A DNA stretch of 64,000 bases, from the NCBI GenBank assembly GCA_019426215.1, contig CM033408.1, forward strand, positions 20,342,375 to 20,406,374. Direction: 5' to 3'. This stretch comes from Buddleja alternifolia (lineage: Eukaryota > Streptophyta > Magnoliopsida > Lamiales > Scrophulariaceae). A program made the translations under genes and the position numbers. Below, one piece after another: positions 10,773-22,376 of this stretch (positions within the stretch are counted from its first letter, which is position 1; each line of letters starts with the position of its first letter). The notes below the pieces were generated by a model, which worked only from the letters and a program-made list of their open reading frames with translations, searched no databases and was not told where the DNA came from.

Positions 10773-11250
10773 CATATTTCACCAAAACATCACCAGCGGC
10801 AACCTTCTCCCGAACAAAATGATAGTCAATCTCAATGTGCTTCGTGCGAGCATGGAACACTGGATTTAAGACCAAGTAGATAGCACTGACATTGTCACAG
10901 TAAACAGTGACAAGACGAGGCAAGAAGACACCAAGATCCCAAAGAATATATCAAATCCAACATGTCTCCGCAATAGAGAAAGCAACAGATCGATATTGAG
11001 ATTCCGTGCTCGAGCGAGATACAGTAGCTTGTTTCTTGGCAGACCAGGAAATAAGATTGTCACTGAGATACACAACATAACCAGTAGTGGAATGACGACT
11101 ATCCGGACAACCAGCCCAGTCAGAATCAGCAAATACTGTGAGAGAATCTAATGTGGAAGATCGAAGAAGAAGACCGAAGTCAAGGGTGCATTCAAGGTAG
11201 TGAAGAATACGTTTGACCATATAATAATGAACCAAGTGAGGAGCATGCAT
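10705..11250 (-). pseudogene. Copia RNase H, broken
   Basis: Two frames cover the domain: 10951-11250 with VFADSDWAGCPDSRHST and SAKKQATVSRSSTESQYRS (catalytic Asp and Glu regions), and 10705-10923 with VYCDNVSAIYL, HTKHIEIDYHFVREKV-like and DIFTKAL motifs. They are separated by a frameshift near 10940. It is the last domain of the copia polyprotein. Confidence 0.85.
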
Positions 11251-11253
11251 AAA

Positions 11254-12061
11254 CTAACTTGCTAATGTCACAGAGAAGGCAATATTGGGTCTGGTGTGAG
11301 TGAGATACTGCAAACCGCCAACAATGCTACGATACATAGTCGGATCAGAGAATAAATCCCCTTCAACGGCGGACGGAGTGGATTTCGCAGAAAGAGGAGA
11401 TGCAACAGGTTTCACATCCATCATGTGAAAGTGCTGAAGTAGATCAGTGGCATATTTCTTCTGCGAAAGAAAAAGGTTGTGCGAGTGCCGAGTGGCATGA
11501 ATACCTAAAAAATAATGAAGATCACCCAAGTCTTTCATGGCAAACTCTTGAGATAGACGAGAGATCAAAGTAGTAATAGCCTGTGAATCATTCCTAGTAA
11601 GAATAATATCTTCCACATATAACAATAGAACCAATATCATAGAGCCATAGCGAAAAAACAAACATCGACATGTCAGCCTTGCTACAAATGAAGCCAAGGC
11701 GAAGAAGATATGAACCAAACTTCTGAAAACAAGCTCGGGGTGCTTGTTTCAGACCATATAGGGTTTTCTGTAACTGAAAAACATGAGTAGGATACTGAGG
11801 ATGAACAAAACCACGAGGCTGGGCCATGTAAACTGTCTCAGTAAGGTCACCATGAAGAAAGGCATTCTTCACATCCAATTGACGAATGATCCATTGGCGA
11901 GATACGACAATAGAAAGAATAGTCCTGATAGTAGCTGGTTTCACCACGGGACTGAAAGTCTCACCAAAGTCAATCCCAGCTTGCTGCTTAAGCCCATGAG
12001 GAATGAAGTGAGCCTTATACTTATCAACTGAACAGTCAGGTTTTAATTTCACTCTATACAC
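11254..12061 (-). pseudogene. Copia reverse transcriptase, broken
   Basis: Frame 11594-12061 carries the amino half: KYKAHFIPHGLKQQAGIDF, QLDVKNAFLHGDL (first catalytic Asp) and LYGLKQAPRACF. Frame 11254-11718 carries the palm: LLYVEDIILTRND where copia enzymes have YVDD. The second catalytic Asp is therefore Glu, expected to inactivate the enzyme. It ends with TRPNIAFSV. A frameshift near 11700 separates the halves. A stop after residue FVARL... context and a stop near 11254 precede RNase H. Confidence 0.9.
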
Positions 12062-12082
12062 CCATTTGGAACCAACGAGATT

Positions 12083-12925
12083 TTAAGAAGGATGTGATGG
12101 AACTAGGATCCAAGTATGGTTTGCCAAAAGAGCATCAAACTCCTCAGCCATAGCGGCACGCCATAAAGGATCCTTAACTGCCTGGGAGAAACATGTTGGC
12201 TCAGTAGGGGTAGGGGTGACGGTGAGGGATGGTAAGATACGAGGGCGACGGTTGACCATATGGTGACGGGAGACAACTGGAGGAGAGCTAGAGGGGGAAG
12301 AGGATAAGGACGTAGACGAGGAACGAGAGATAGACATAACCAGAGGAGAGATCTCAGACGATGAACTAGATGTGGGCATAGACGAAGAGGGCACAATAGG
12401 GGAGATACGGTCATCAGGCGAAGGAGGAAACGAAGATGTATGGGAGTCATCGGGAGCATCTGAGGAGAATGTAGGCGGAGAAGTGGGTAGAGGATCGGAG
12501 GAAATTATAGGAGAGACAGGGGCAGTGTATGAGGAGACCCGATGACCAACATAAGGAGGGTGGGGAAGAGATATCAAAACCGGAGAATCTACAGAAGACA
12601 CTGGGCGAGCAATAGAGGAAGACAGGGAGGAGTAGGGAAAATAATTTTTATTAAAGACTACATGACGACTAATGAGAATTCTACCAGACTGAGGATCAAA
12701 ACATCGATAACCCTTATAGTTAGGAGCATACCCCAAAAAGACACAATGAGTGGAACACAGTGCGTGCTTATGCATAGTATCTGTAGGAATGTGAGGATAA
12801 CAAGCACACCTGGAAACCTGAAAGGATAAATAGTCAGGGCGATGATGAAATAACACCTCAAAAGCAGACTTGTGCTGAAGGTTAGGGGTCGGGAGACAAC
12901 TGATTAGACATACAGAAGTGTACAT
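12083..12925 (-). pseudogene. Copia integrase C-terminus and Ser/Pro-rich linker
   Basis: 280-residue open frame. It starts in the integrase (MYTSVCLISCLPTPNLQH), passes through the conserved copia tail motif VFLGYAPNYKGYRCFDP and ISRHVVFNKNYFPY, then a long Ser/Pro-rich linker. It ends at the start of the reverse transcriptase region (DPLWRAAMAEEFDALLANHTW). The upstream catalytic core is in other frames. Confidence 0.85.
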
Positions 12926-13444
12926 AGCATCAACCCAAAAAGACGAAGGAATGTGAGCAATGAAGAGGAGAGTCCTAATGAGCTCAGATATATGCTGACG
13001 TTTCCGTTCCGCGATACCATTTTGTTGAGGGGTGTACAGACACGAAAGACGGAACTAGATGCCATGAGTTGAAAAATATGTACGAAATTTAGCGTTATCA
13101 AACTCACGACCACCATCACTTTGAAAGAATTTTATTTTTGTAGAGAAAAGATTTTCAACAAGCATTTTAATAGTACAAAAATGTGTAAAAATCTCAGATT
13201 TCGTACGCATTGGATAACACCATGTAAAACGAGAAAAATCATCGACAAAAATAACATAATACTTAAAACCATTTTGAGAAGTAATAGGAGATGTCCATAC
13301 ATCCGAGTGAATAATGTAAAGAGGTACAGAACTACGCTTTTCAACAGGCTGAAAGGACAGTCTGTGAGATCTACCTAACTGACAATGCTCACAAAACGAA
13401 AATTGACTACATTTTGACCTTAAAATACCACTACTAGATAATTT
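12926..13444 (-). pseudogene. Copia integrase catalytic core, frameshifted
   Basis: In the minus strand frames the pieces IIHSDVWTSP (first Asp), FVDDFSRFTW, SDGGREF (second Asp) and TPQQNGIAERK (Glu) can be read, so the DDE triad is recognisable. A stop near 13060 and frame changes interrupt it. The longer minus-strand frame listed at 13132-13344 is another frame of the same DNA and is not the protein. Confidence 0.75.
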
Positions 13445-13900
13445 TTAAAAAATTGAGTTACCGGGGTGACCTAATCGACGATGCCAAGTATCTCCTGAGA
13501 CAGTGTTGGCAACAAGAGCAGCAGAGGAGGAGGACACCAAGCTAGAAGAAATGGGGTAGAGACCACTAGTGGAAGATAACGTCAAAAGCACTCGCCCTGT
13601 TACTTTGTCCTTTAAACAGAAACCATTAGCAGAAAACTCAATTAGATAGTTATTATCTTGATAAAGTTTACGAACGGATAACAGATTATGGGAAAGATTC
13701 AGAACATGTAACACATTTGACAATTTTAAAAAGCAAACAGGAGTATGTAGAGTAGACGAGACAACATGTTTAATAAGCAGTAGTGATCCATTTCCTACTA
13801 GAATCTTATTACTGCCAGTGTAAGGTGTAAGGTGAGAAATTTTACCATCATCCGGTGTCATATGAGTGGAAGCACCACTGTCAAGGTATCAAGCAACATC
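13445..13900 (-). pseudogene. Copia protease and gag-pre-integrase region
   Basis: The minus strand reads a Tyr-Leu-Asp-Ser-Gly-Ala-Ser-Thr-His protease active site just before the open frame (13445-13861). One TGA stop lies three codons before the active site, in the place of Trp. Downstream, LSVRKLYQDNNYLIEF and WHRRLGHPGNSIF are the gag-pre-integrase signature with the His of the zinc-binding HHCC domain. Confidence 0.85.
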
Positions 13901-14514
13901 AGAGGTCTCGAAAGTAGACAGTCCTGAGAAGATTTTGGTAATTCCTCAGTAATATAAGAGTGGTTATACCGCTGCGAACAAGACATGGTTAAATGACCGG
14001 GAACGCCGTATATCTGACAAGATTGAGGTGTAGGCAAGAGTCCAGGACCACCCGAATGAGGAGGTGCAGTAGGTGGTTGGGTGAGAGAGGAGTCGGCCGA
14101 TAAGGTGGAGACGGCGGCGGATGATGAGTCACCGACAAAAAGGGTGGCAGTGGTCGGTTAATAGAGGGAGGATAGAGTTTGTTTGTTGGTGGTGAGAAGA
14201 GAAGCAACATATTTAGGAGAGAAATTATATGGAGGATGTAATAGTTGATGGAGGAGATGAAGAGCACCATTGATGGCACTGTCCAACAGTGGGTTGGAGA
14301 TGGCCAGCGGCGGCAGTGGTGATTTCAGACATGAGAGAAGGAGTTGGTGGAGAGAGAAAAGATAGAGTAGAGGAAAAAGTGGAAGAGAGAAAAAAGCTCA
14401 TGGTGGCCGTTTGGTCGATGGCGGTGGTGGCGCCGGAGACAACGGGAAGCGGAAGTGGAAGGTCACCGGCGGCGGCAGTAGTGGAGAGAGGGGAAGAACC
14501 TGTTACTGATACCA
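13901..14514 (-). pseudogene. Reduced copia gag with altered zinc knuckle; primer site at 14498-14514
   Basis: Next to the LTR the minus strand reads TGGTATCAGTAACAGG, the initiator tRNA-Met primer site typical of copia. The ATG inside it opens a low-complexity Ser/Thr/Ala/Pro-rich frame (14225-14514). Near 13990 a zinc knuckle remains as CQIYGVPGHLTMSC, with Tyr in the place of the second Cys. The gag core between them is missing. Confidence 0.6.
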
Positions 14515-14681
14515 TGGTAGAATTAGGAGAGGGAGAGTAGGAGAAGATATTTTGTATATTATGTAATGTGTTTTTAATGATTATTACAATACTACAATAC
14601 AAGTATATATCTAAAGGTAAAAGGGCCTCGGGCTATACAAAATGGTCAAATACTATGTAACAATAGAAATATACACTAACA
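14515..14681 (-). repeat. 5' LTR of the nested copia element
   Basis: 167 bp, TGTTAGTGTA to TTCTACCA on the minus strand, near-identical to 10438-10602. Followed on the right by target duplication ATAAG and the rest of the Athila-like LTR. Confidence 0.85.
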
Positions 14682-15003
14682 ATAAGTAATAATTGAACAA
14701 CACGCTTCTTAATCTATCAAAAAAAGAACAACGCGCTTCTTAATCGATAACGAGTAATTTGGTTGGATCGCGTGTCTTAGTTATTTCTCTCCCTCTGATT
14801 TTTCAATACCTACGTGCTTTACATAATTAATTTGCTTTAGTTTAATTTAAACAATCACACCATATATATTTGATTTAACTTGGAATTAAGTAATTCAGTA
14901 GTTTCAATACTTAAATATGCTGTCCCCTAGGTACGATAATCAGGACTTTAAATTCCACTATATTACTTGCACAATCTAGTGCTTGCTAGGTTTTTTAGTG
15001 TCA

Positions 15004-15830
15004 AGTTTTTGGCACAATTGCCGGGGATAATTATTTTATTTAATATTGACATTCTCTTATCTATTCTAAGCTTAAGTCATTTTTTTTCGTTTTATTCTTG
15101 CTGATGATTATAACTTTTATAGGTCACAATAAGGATGGAGTGTAGGAGCTTAGGGGAGTCAAATGCAAGATTTGTGTTCATGGTTTGGAGGCGTTCATCA
15201 TAGCAACTGCTGCCAACAAGAGGGGATGAATCATCAAGACTTTCCATTGAGTTATTATGCTATGAAAGCTTCACAAGCATACCTGGAACAAGATAGTTCC
15301 CCCTTTCTAATGCAGGGAGAATTTCAACCAACCAATTTTCAGAACCAAGGGGATTATCAGCAACAATGTGATAGGAACCCAAGTTTTGAAGAGTTGGTGA
15401 TCCAATGGATGAAGTCAAATGATGAGCGGTCTCAAAATATCGAAGCACTATCCTGGACGTGCAAATCTAATTAAATCAGCTTTTGAACTTACTGGAAGAG
15501 AGATCATCAGACACTACGCAGAGTAGCATAAAAGAGATTGATGAGTATTCGGATACAGAAGTTGAACAAGCCTTTATTTTGGCACCACGGTCTTTGTACC
15601 CCATTGCTACACCATCTGACCATCACTACCTTCAGAATCTATGTTTAGTGAAATAGAGACAAAAACAGAGACAACATCACTGGAGCATCGACAGTTTAGC
15701 ACAGAGTCTCTGAAATCCATCTCAATAGATGTCCAAGAAAAGACATTAGAAATCTTCAAGAATCCAAAACCACCTACCATCATATCTCTTGATTTCTTAA
15801 AAAAAGTGCATCAATCATGAGAGAGATAGA
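15004..15830 (+). pseudogene. Athila-like gag remnant
   Basis: Opens with the primer-binding site (15006-15026). The frame 15163-15474 has a Gln/Asn-rich stretch followed by SFEELVIQWMKSNDERSQNI, resembling the coiled segment near the end of Athila gag proteins. Further in-frame scraps (EVEQAFILAPRSLYP, then a Ser/Thr stretch to 15800) are separated by stops. No zinc knuckle or protease could be identified. Confidence 0.45.
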
Positions 15831-17399
15831 GTGGAGGCGGTTGTAGCCAAGGTATACAATTATAGTGACCCGTTCGAGGTATACACTAAGAACCCAAGTG
15901 ATACTACATTTGAGAATGAAGAGATTGAACGATATAAAAATCACTGGGATATGTCACCACTAAAGTTGTCACAACCAAGGCTAGGAGAGTTTGGGATAAT
16001 CGCATACCTATTGTAGCCACCAACTGAAAATTGCCCATCTCAAGAGTTCACACTTGATTTTTTGCAATTTTATGACATTTTTTATAAAAGTGAATTTGAG
16101 CTCATATCGTAATTTTTTATTTGCTAATGTGATGGGATTGGAGAAGCCTCTGCGCAGCTGGAAAAAGCTCAAAAAGGCTCGTTTATACAAAGTAGGCATT
16201 GCTTCTTACGATCCACTATGAGTAGTACAAAGGAGTCGAGTGAATGACTTAAACAAGCGCTTCTTGGGAAGTAACCCAAGTTTTCTACTTTTTTGTTGGT
16301 TTCTTTTCGTTCTTTGTTCTTTTCGTTGTATTTTTGTTCACGTCTACGTGTTGTTTTTGGAAAATTGTACACTGAAGGAATGAGGAAAAATTGGCCATGT
16401 TGATGGAGCAGAAGGTTTGGCCTATGATGCCACGGTATCTTGTTTGGGCCACCTCAACATCCTTGCACTAACTCACTGCATCGTCATTCAATTCAATAGC
16501 TGAGGATACCGCGGCATCTTCACTTAGATACCGCGACATCATACCCTTTATAAGAAAAATGAAAAAAAAGGTAAAAAAATTACATATACATTCCTCCTGA
16601 GGATGATGCTCCTTGATTATGTTTCTTCGGGATATGTTCTGTCATTTCCTGGTTTTTTTAAGTTATTTTGATGTTTTCTGCATGAACACCATAGTCGTTT
16701 ATCTTTCTCGCTTTGTTTTCATTTTATGTCTCGTTTTGGCATGTAATGACCTAATCCTACCCTATTACTATATTTTTGATTGGTTTAAATTTTTTTTTGT
16801 GAGATAGGATGTCGAGCATTTGGTTGATTTTTCTTTGACTCGTTTAAATGAGTATGGTGTCCAACTGTTGATACAAAACCATGTTCTTCACAAGACTAAT
16901 TTTGAAACGTTTCTTAGGTTTCCAATCAGGGCGGTATCTTCACCCTCTTCGTACTTTCTTGTTTTAACTTTGGGGACAATGTTAATTTTTAAGTTTGGGG
17001 GTGGGATACATGAATTGCATATGCATGTCTTATATTTCTGTGTCTGTATTTTTTTTGGTACAATTTGTACACATTTTCGCAAGTGAAACCCTTTGAATAA
17101 TCTTTTATAAACGATTATTTGTGTTGAAAAAGCATGACGAATTTGTTGTTTTAAATTATTCCTAGTCAAAACCCCTTGATTATGATCCAAATGTTTATTT
17201 TTGTGTCTTGATATTTCTGTTAGTTGAGATTATGTGAATTTTAGAGGACTCAGGACATAGAACCTCTATGTTTGTTTCACTATGATGAGTGCATTGACAT
17301 TGCATGACCATGACATGATTGAGGCCATATTTGATTTGTTTTTAGCCTTACATTAGCCAACACTATATTCATTGCCTCTGGACCTTTATTTGAGCCTTA
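15831..17399 (+). pseudogene. Athila-like post-pol region with internal polypurine-like tract
   Basis: Small frame 15831-16016 has no known domain. At 16256-16280 the sequence AAGCGCTTCTTGGGAAGTAA, followed by CCC, matches a motif common at the end of Athila/Calypso pol (it encodes a Leu-Gly-x-Asn-Pro segment). At 16991-17003 a TTTGGGGGTGGG tract follows a TTTGGGGACAATG motif; Athila-type elements show both. The bulk of protease, reverse transcriptase and integrase is deleted. The frames at 16613-17086 are AT-rich and unrecognised. Confidence 0.4.
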
Positions 17400-18250
17400 T
17401 GTTGGGATCAGTGAAAGCCCCCGAGGATGCTGGAGCAATGGAAGATACAAATTTAAAAAATAAAGTGACATCCCCGAATTAGGGCTAGGTAGACATGGTA
17501 CCATCGGATTCAAAACTATCCTAAGAGAAAGTTTTCTCGTGTTTACCTCTTGAAGAACTTAAAGCAGCAACGACTTTTTAAGCAACTCGCTGCTACACCT
17601 CTCTGGATGGATTGCGCTAGCGCCCCAAGTGTTGCACCTCTAAGTTTATCCACACCTTAGATCTCACCCTCAATTATCTCCACCAGTGCTAGCCAAGAGA
17701 ATATCGAATTTTGGCTTACGAGAAAAATGGGTAGAAATATATTTTGGTGTTCTTCGTATTCAACACATGAGTTGGAAGAATATCTTTGTGAAAGAGGTGG
17801 AAGAGAAAAGATAGAGAGAAAATAAAATTCACAAGGCAAACTTGTGTAGAATGAATTTCATTAACCTAGAATAAAATATCAAAACACATATATATAGAGT
17901 GAGAGTCCACAATAAGTGAAACTCACACACACACACACATGCACGCCCCTTATAGGCGTGTATATATATTCCATATATATATATATGTGTGTGTGTGTGT
18001 GTATTATACTTAGTTTCCTTCCATCTTATTTCTCTTCCTTAGTTAATTAGATCCACTAATTAACAAACAAGATCTTTCCATACATTTGAGATCCTTCCCA
18101 AATATATAAGATCTTTCCATATAATTAGTCAACTAACTAACAAAAGAGATCTTACCATATCCACAATATCTATCCTAATATATTTATAAGATCTTTCCAT
18201 ATTAATTAGTCATCTAATTAATTAGAGTAGATCCTACCAAATATATTATA

Positions 18251-18287
<37 letters not shown>

Positions 18288-18368
18288 CTATATATACACA
18301 TAGACTTGGTGAACAAGATAAAATCCTCCACACCAAATCCATATATACATACACACCCATACGCGTAT

Positions 18369-18402
<34 letters not shown>

Positions 18403-19516
18403 CTCTTTCACATATTAATTAATTAGTTTTTCTCAATTTAATATTTCAATATTAAATTATAAGACTATTATTAATTAAGACCACTTAATTAATTTATTCC
18501 TTTTCCTACAACTACTTGATTCCAATTAATTAATCTCTCCATTAATTCACAAGGAATTAATTAGCCAATAGGTACTACACTAAGTTATGTGTGTGATCCC
18601 TTAGGCTCATTAACAAGCTAACAATAAGTCCTCCCATAGGCTAGTTTAATTATTCAGAATAATTAACTAGGCCTTGGATTAACTTCACCAATTAACCCAA
18701 AGCACCTATCGGTCATGGATCGATGTCTAGCAATGTCCCCACGGCATCCTAGAAGTTAACGATGAAAAGCAAACCCATCCAGATTTCGATCTTTATGTGA
18801 GTCGAATCCCTCCATCTTTTTCCCGTCTAAATCTTAGGGTTTGGTGACGGTCGAAACCCTAGTAGCCTCGGAAACTATGACTTGGTTTCACTAATGATCC
18901 TATCTTCTAAGAAGGGATCACCAATCCATCTTATAAGACTATGCTCTGGTCAGAGACTTTTATCGATCATTCAGTTTCACTCAACATCATAGGAAATACT
19001 AGGCAGATAGCCCTGGATGGATCCCTTGACGACTGCCACTTGTTCCGCTATACTACCAAACTATACAGAACATACATGCCGTATAACTCTCCTGGAGTGC
19101 ACGTGCATATTAAAGTATAGTGGGTAGTACCCTTTCCAATGACATCTCAGGTCTAAGGATTATCTCACACTACGAGATCTAAGGATCCCAAGTTCGACAG
19201 CACCAACGAGGAATAGTTAGCAGGGCCGTTCAATTCCATACTCAACCAAAGTATGAATCTTCATGCATGTATTGGCCATACTAGCCATCGACAATGGAAC
19301 GCGTCAACCTCTTGGGAGAGTTACATGCACGAACAAGTCTTCGCGAGGCCATTGATATCCCACATCTCATAACCTCTATGACTTGGAACATGTTTTAGGA
19401 TTACGGTCTTTGAGAGCAACAATAGGTATCTCGACCACTCCCCTAACCATATGTAATCCATTGGATCTTTATCTATACTCTCCTGAGTAGTCGGCAATAA
19501 AGAAGCATTCTAACAG
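17400..19516 (-). mobile_element. Probable solo LTR (copia-type) nested in the Athila-like element
   Basis: On the minus strand it begins TGTTAGAATGC at 19516. Near its other end, around 17490-17540, AAACTTTCTCTTAGGAT and TTTGAATCCGATGG resemble the 3' part of the 1.6-kb LTRs at 27969 and 36843. The region has the same kind of AATTAATTAA-rich middle. It is non-coding. The right flank is GTTTT; I could not find a matching left duplication, so the left end (17400-17540) is uncertain. Confidence 0.4.
17920..18402. repeat. Cluster of CA/TG and AT microsatellites
   Basis: CA repeat at about 17925-17939, TG repeat at about 17988-18002, and AT runs at 18252-18284 and 18371-18401. They fall in the probable nested LTR. 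Minus-strand Tyr/Ile-repeat frames here are artefacts of the AT runs. Confidence 0.9.
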
Positions 19517-20529
19517 TTTTGATATAATTTAAATGATAAGACTATCATAATGTTTATGATCCAGAGTTCGAGCCAACATATGGCTCGCCGGGCATACAAT
19601 ATTTTCACCTTAATGATAAGAATGGGGTGTGTTAAGCACTATAGACCACCATTCAATTTCTTTCATGAACCACATCAACTACACTTTAGCCTAGAAGAAA
19701 ACCAAAGAATGAATTACCCGGTTGTGAGAGCGTAGAACTTGATATCTTTTAGCAATATTGTCTCATGCACATAAGAGTAAGAAGATTGAGGTGGTTTATT
19801 TTTAGAATTGATAAAGGTTTTGAGGTATACTATATGAAAAATAAGGATGTGTGAAACACTTGAATAAAGTTGAGCCAAAATAGTCGAGGAAAAAAAAAAG
19901 GAAAAAGAAGAGAAATAGTTGGAAAAAAAATCTCGACTAGGCTATATATGTTTGATCGGTTAGGTGTTGTAACTGGTACGCAACCCAATATCAATAAGAA
20001 ATAAGTTTGGGGATTGTGAATTTGAAAAAAAAAAAGAAAAAAAAAGGGAATGTGGTGAGATTTTGAGTATGATGCTTATTTAATGAGTATAGCTTGAGGA
20101 TATCGAGTTTAGGCTCTCTAAACCTTTAGCCATTTTCGTCAATATTTTCTTTAACCAAGCCAACAATCGAGCCCTACATTATAATCCGAAAAGACCTTTT
20201 GATCATGGTTATCGTGTATTGTGCATTCAAATAAATTTTTCAATTTCGAAGTTGATTTATGACAATGAGTATGATTTGTTTGCTTAATCTTGCCTAATTT
20301 TGACTATGTGCATAGAAAAGACATTGGAGTCATGACTTGGGCTTAATGATGAAGAATTTTTGAGACATATGAGTCTTGAATGTTTTTTATGAATGAGTAA
20401 TCTTTAATAAATCTTGTTTTAAGAGGTAGTGTCTTGCGTTTATAGGTTAGAGTTGTAAAAACAATTCATCGAGCTTATGGGTATGTTTTATTTTTGTTCG
20501 AGAACGATCAAACTCAAGTTTGGGGGTGT
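19517..20529 (+). other. 3' interior of the Athila-like element with polypurine tract
   Basis: Resumes Athila-like sequence after the nested LTR. A frame at 19550-19735 has no recognised domain. AAATAAGTTTGGGGATTG near 19999 and the tract CAAGTTTGGGGGTG at 20515-20528, directly before the LTR, are polypurine-type. Nothing resembling an envelope-like protein survives in one frame. Confidence 0.55.
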
Positions 20530-21782
20530 TGATAAGCTCATATTTTATGTCTTTCCGGGCGCCTCTTTTCTTGGATTTGTCTCGTTTTTTAGTGAACTTT
20601 ATCCCATATTATACCTTGATTTGTATTGTTTGTGTGTCTCAGGTATAGAGTATTATTTGATCCAAAAGATGGGAGAAAAATCAAGAAAATTGTCACAAAA
20701 GGGTGATGCCACAGCATCACATCGGAGATGCCGCGACATCCTTGTGTTAAACGATTGTTTCATCTTTACACTGTGATGCCTCAGCATCAATTTGTGAGGC
20801 CTCAGCATTCCGCCAGCGGACAACAATCTATTTATACGCATTTTAGGGCTGAAAAATAGATCATACACTTTTCAACACAAGGATTGAGAGAAAGACATAG
20901 AGGAAGGAGAGAAAACCATAGGGATAAGGAAAAAAGCTTGAAGACTCTGAATTTGTCTATTAAAATGGAGAATTCAAGCAACAACAAGGAATTCAAGATT
21001 GTAATAGAGAGTTTTTCGTCTTTTTTTGAGATTAGTGCATTGAACATGTCTTTTAGAGTTTGTTATTTCTCTTTCGTTTCAACCATGAACTAAATTTGTT
21101 TGACTAAGGCCGTGTGAAGGCCAAACTATGAATTATCATTTTTAAAATTTATGTTTTTGATTATTGCATGGCATGCTATGTGTTCAATGTATTGTGTTTA
21201 ATGCTTATGAGTGCTTGATCACCACTTGTTTGATAAATTGCTTAGCTTAGATTCCGGGAAGATATAGGTTAAGAATGCTTGGGCAATTAAACATCACATC
21301 TTAGAATTGACTAGGGATAGATTCGATTCATTTGTGTAGCCTTCCGGTAACGGGGAATCTCATAATCCCTGTTAATGCAAATCTATTATTTGAATTCTCA
21401 TATAGGGATATAGGGGATCTTTAATGAACATAGACGCACTATACCAAGGGATTGGGTAGTGTATAATTTTGGAGTTTCTGCCGTAGTATGATAAGTAATA
21501 ATTGAACAACACGCTTCTTAATCCATAACGAGTAATTTGGTTGGATTGCGTGTCTTAGTTATTTCTCTCCCTCTGATTTTTCAATACCTGCGTACTTTAC
21601 ATAATTGATTTTCTTTAGTTTAATTTAAACAGTCACACCTTATATATTTGATTTAACTTGGAATTAGATAATACAGTACTTTCAATATTTAAATACGTTG
21701 TCCCTTGGGTACGATAATCCGGATTTAAAATTCCACTATATTACTTGCACGATCTAGTACACTTGCTAGATTTTACCTGTCA
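20530..21782 (+). repeat. 3' LTR of the Athila-like element
   Basis: 1253 bp, starts TGATAAGCTCATATTTTATG and ends TTTTACCTGTCA. Uninterrupted partner of 9475-15003, with scattered substitutions and small indels that indicate considerable age. Confidence 0.8.
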
Positions 21783-22371
21783 ATCCTAAAGCTAACCTAT
21801 TAAAAATATTCTTACACTTGGGCACTTATGCCCATAACTAGGGGTGTTCGGGGATTTTTTTTACTATTTTTAATTAAAACTATTAAATTCCTAACATGGA
21901 TATGAGATCAATAATTCAAATCGGGACAACCGTGTGCAATATAGTCCTAGGCGATTCTGACCTTCAATCCTCCACCATGGCGAAAATGAGTTGTGTGCTG
22001 CTGAGAGGCAGGTCTAGGCGGTAGGTGCTCGTGTAGCAACTCACACACTGGATCGCCCCGCTGCCAAAGCGAATCTCTCCCACAACACAATCAGACCATC
22101 CATGCATCGGTGGAAATTTTGACAAGGTAGAATACTGCTCGCAGAACACAAAATTCATTTTCGATTATGATCGAGAAGGTTGTATCAGTAGAGTACACGA
22201 AAGCGCAGCTGGGTCAAGTGCCAAGCCAGGCATTTAATTTGGGGAGGAGCTGGGTGTGGACATGCTAGTGAGCTATTTGGTGGCTCGGGAATCCGATTCT
22301 CAACCCGCTGTTTGTTTCTTGACGTTGGGAATTTCGGCCACTATTTTGATTTTTGAAAATTTAAGAAAATG
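21783..22371. other. Spacer with a small unrecognised minus-strand ORF (21964-22158)
   Basis: Less AT-rich than its surroundings between 21950 and 22260. A 64-codon minus-strand frame (start MNFVFCEQYSTLSKFPPMHG) is Cys- and Trp-containing and not low-complexity, unlike most chance frames here. On the plus strand a good-context ATG (CCACCATGGCG, 21975) opens only 15 codons. I recognise neither. This is the only stretch in the window that might derive from a host exon. Confidence 0.25.
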
Positions 22372-22376
22372 GTTAT

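Larger units (their letters stand above)
10438..14681 (-). mobile_element. Ty1/copia retrotransposon with short LTRs (Ale/Retrofit-like)
   Basis: LTRs of about 165 bp (10438-10602, 14515-14681) start TGTTAGTG and end TTCTAYCA on the minus strand. The target duplication ATAAG flanks both sides (10433-10437, 14682-14686). The order on the minus strand is gag remnant, protease, integrase, reverse transcriptase, RNase H: the copia order. Total 4.2 kb, shorter than the usual 4.7-5 kb because gag is reduced. Short LTRs suggest the Ale/Retrofit lineage; that assignment is tentative. Multiple stops and frameshifts make it inactive. Confidence 0.9.
9475..15003 (+). repeat. 5' LTR of the Athila-like element, split by a copia insertion
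   Basis: Two parts, 9475-10437 and 14682-15003, together match the 20530-21782 LTR along their whole length. The join is exactly at the copia target duplication ATAAG. The LTR has a CTATTTATACG box near 9770, a candidate TATA. Confidence 0.8.
9475..21782 (+). mobile_element. Decayed Athila-like Ty3/gypsy element, with nested insertions
   Basis: A pair of about 1.26-kb LTRs (9475-15003, interrupted; 20530-21782) begins (T)GATAAGCTCATA and ends TGTCA. The interior starts with a primer site resembling TTTTTGGCGCCGTTGCCGGGG (15006-15026, two or more mismatches). It ends with the polypurine tract CAAGTTTGGGGGTG (20515-20528). Both are hallmarks of Athila-type elements. Flanking GTCCT (9470-9474) and ATCCT (21783-21787) look like a decayed duplication. 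Most of pol is missing. Confidence 0.75.

Noticed and set aside
12542..13378. Plus-strand ORFs opposite the copia integrase
   Set aside because: Shadow frames of the minus-strand integrase.
18214..18411. Tyr/Ile repeat ORF
   Set aside because: Translation of AT microsatellites.
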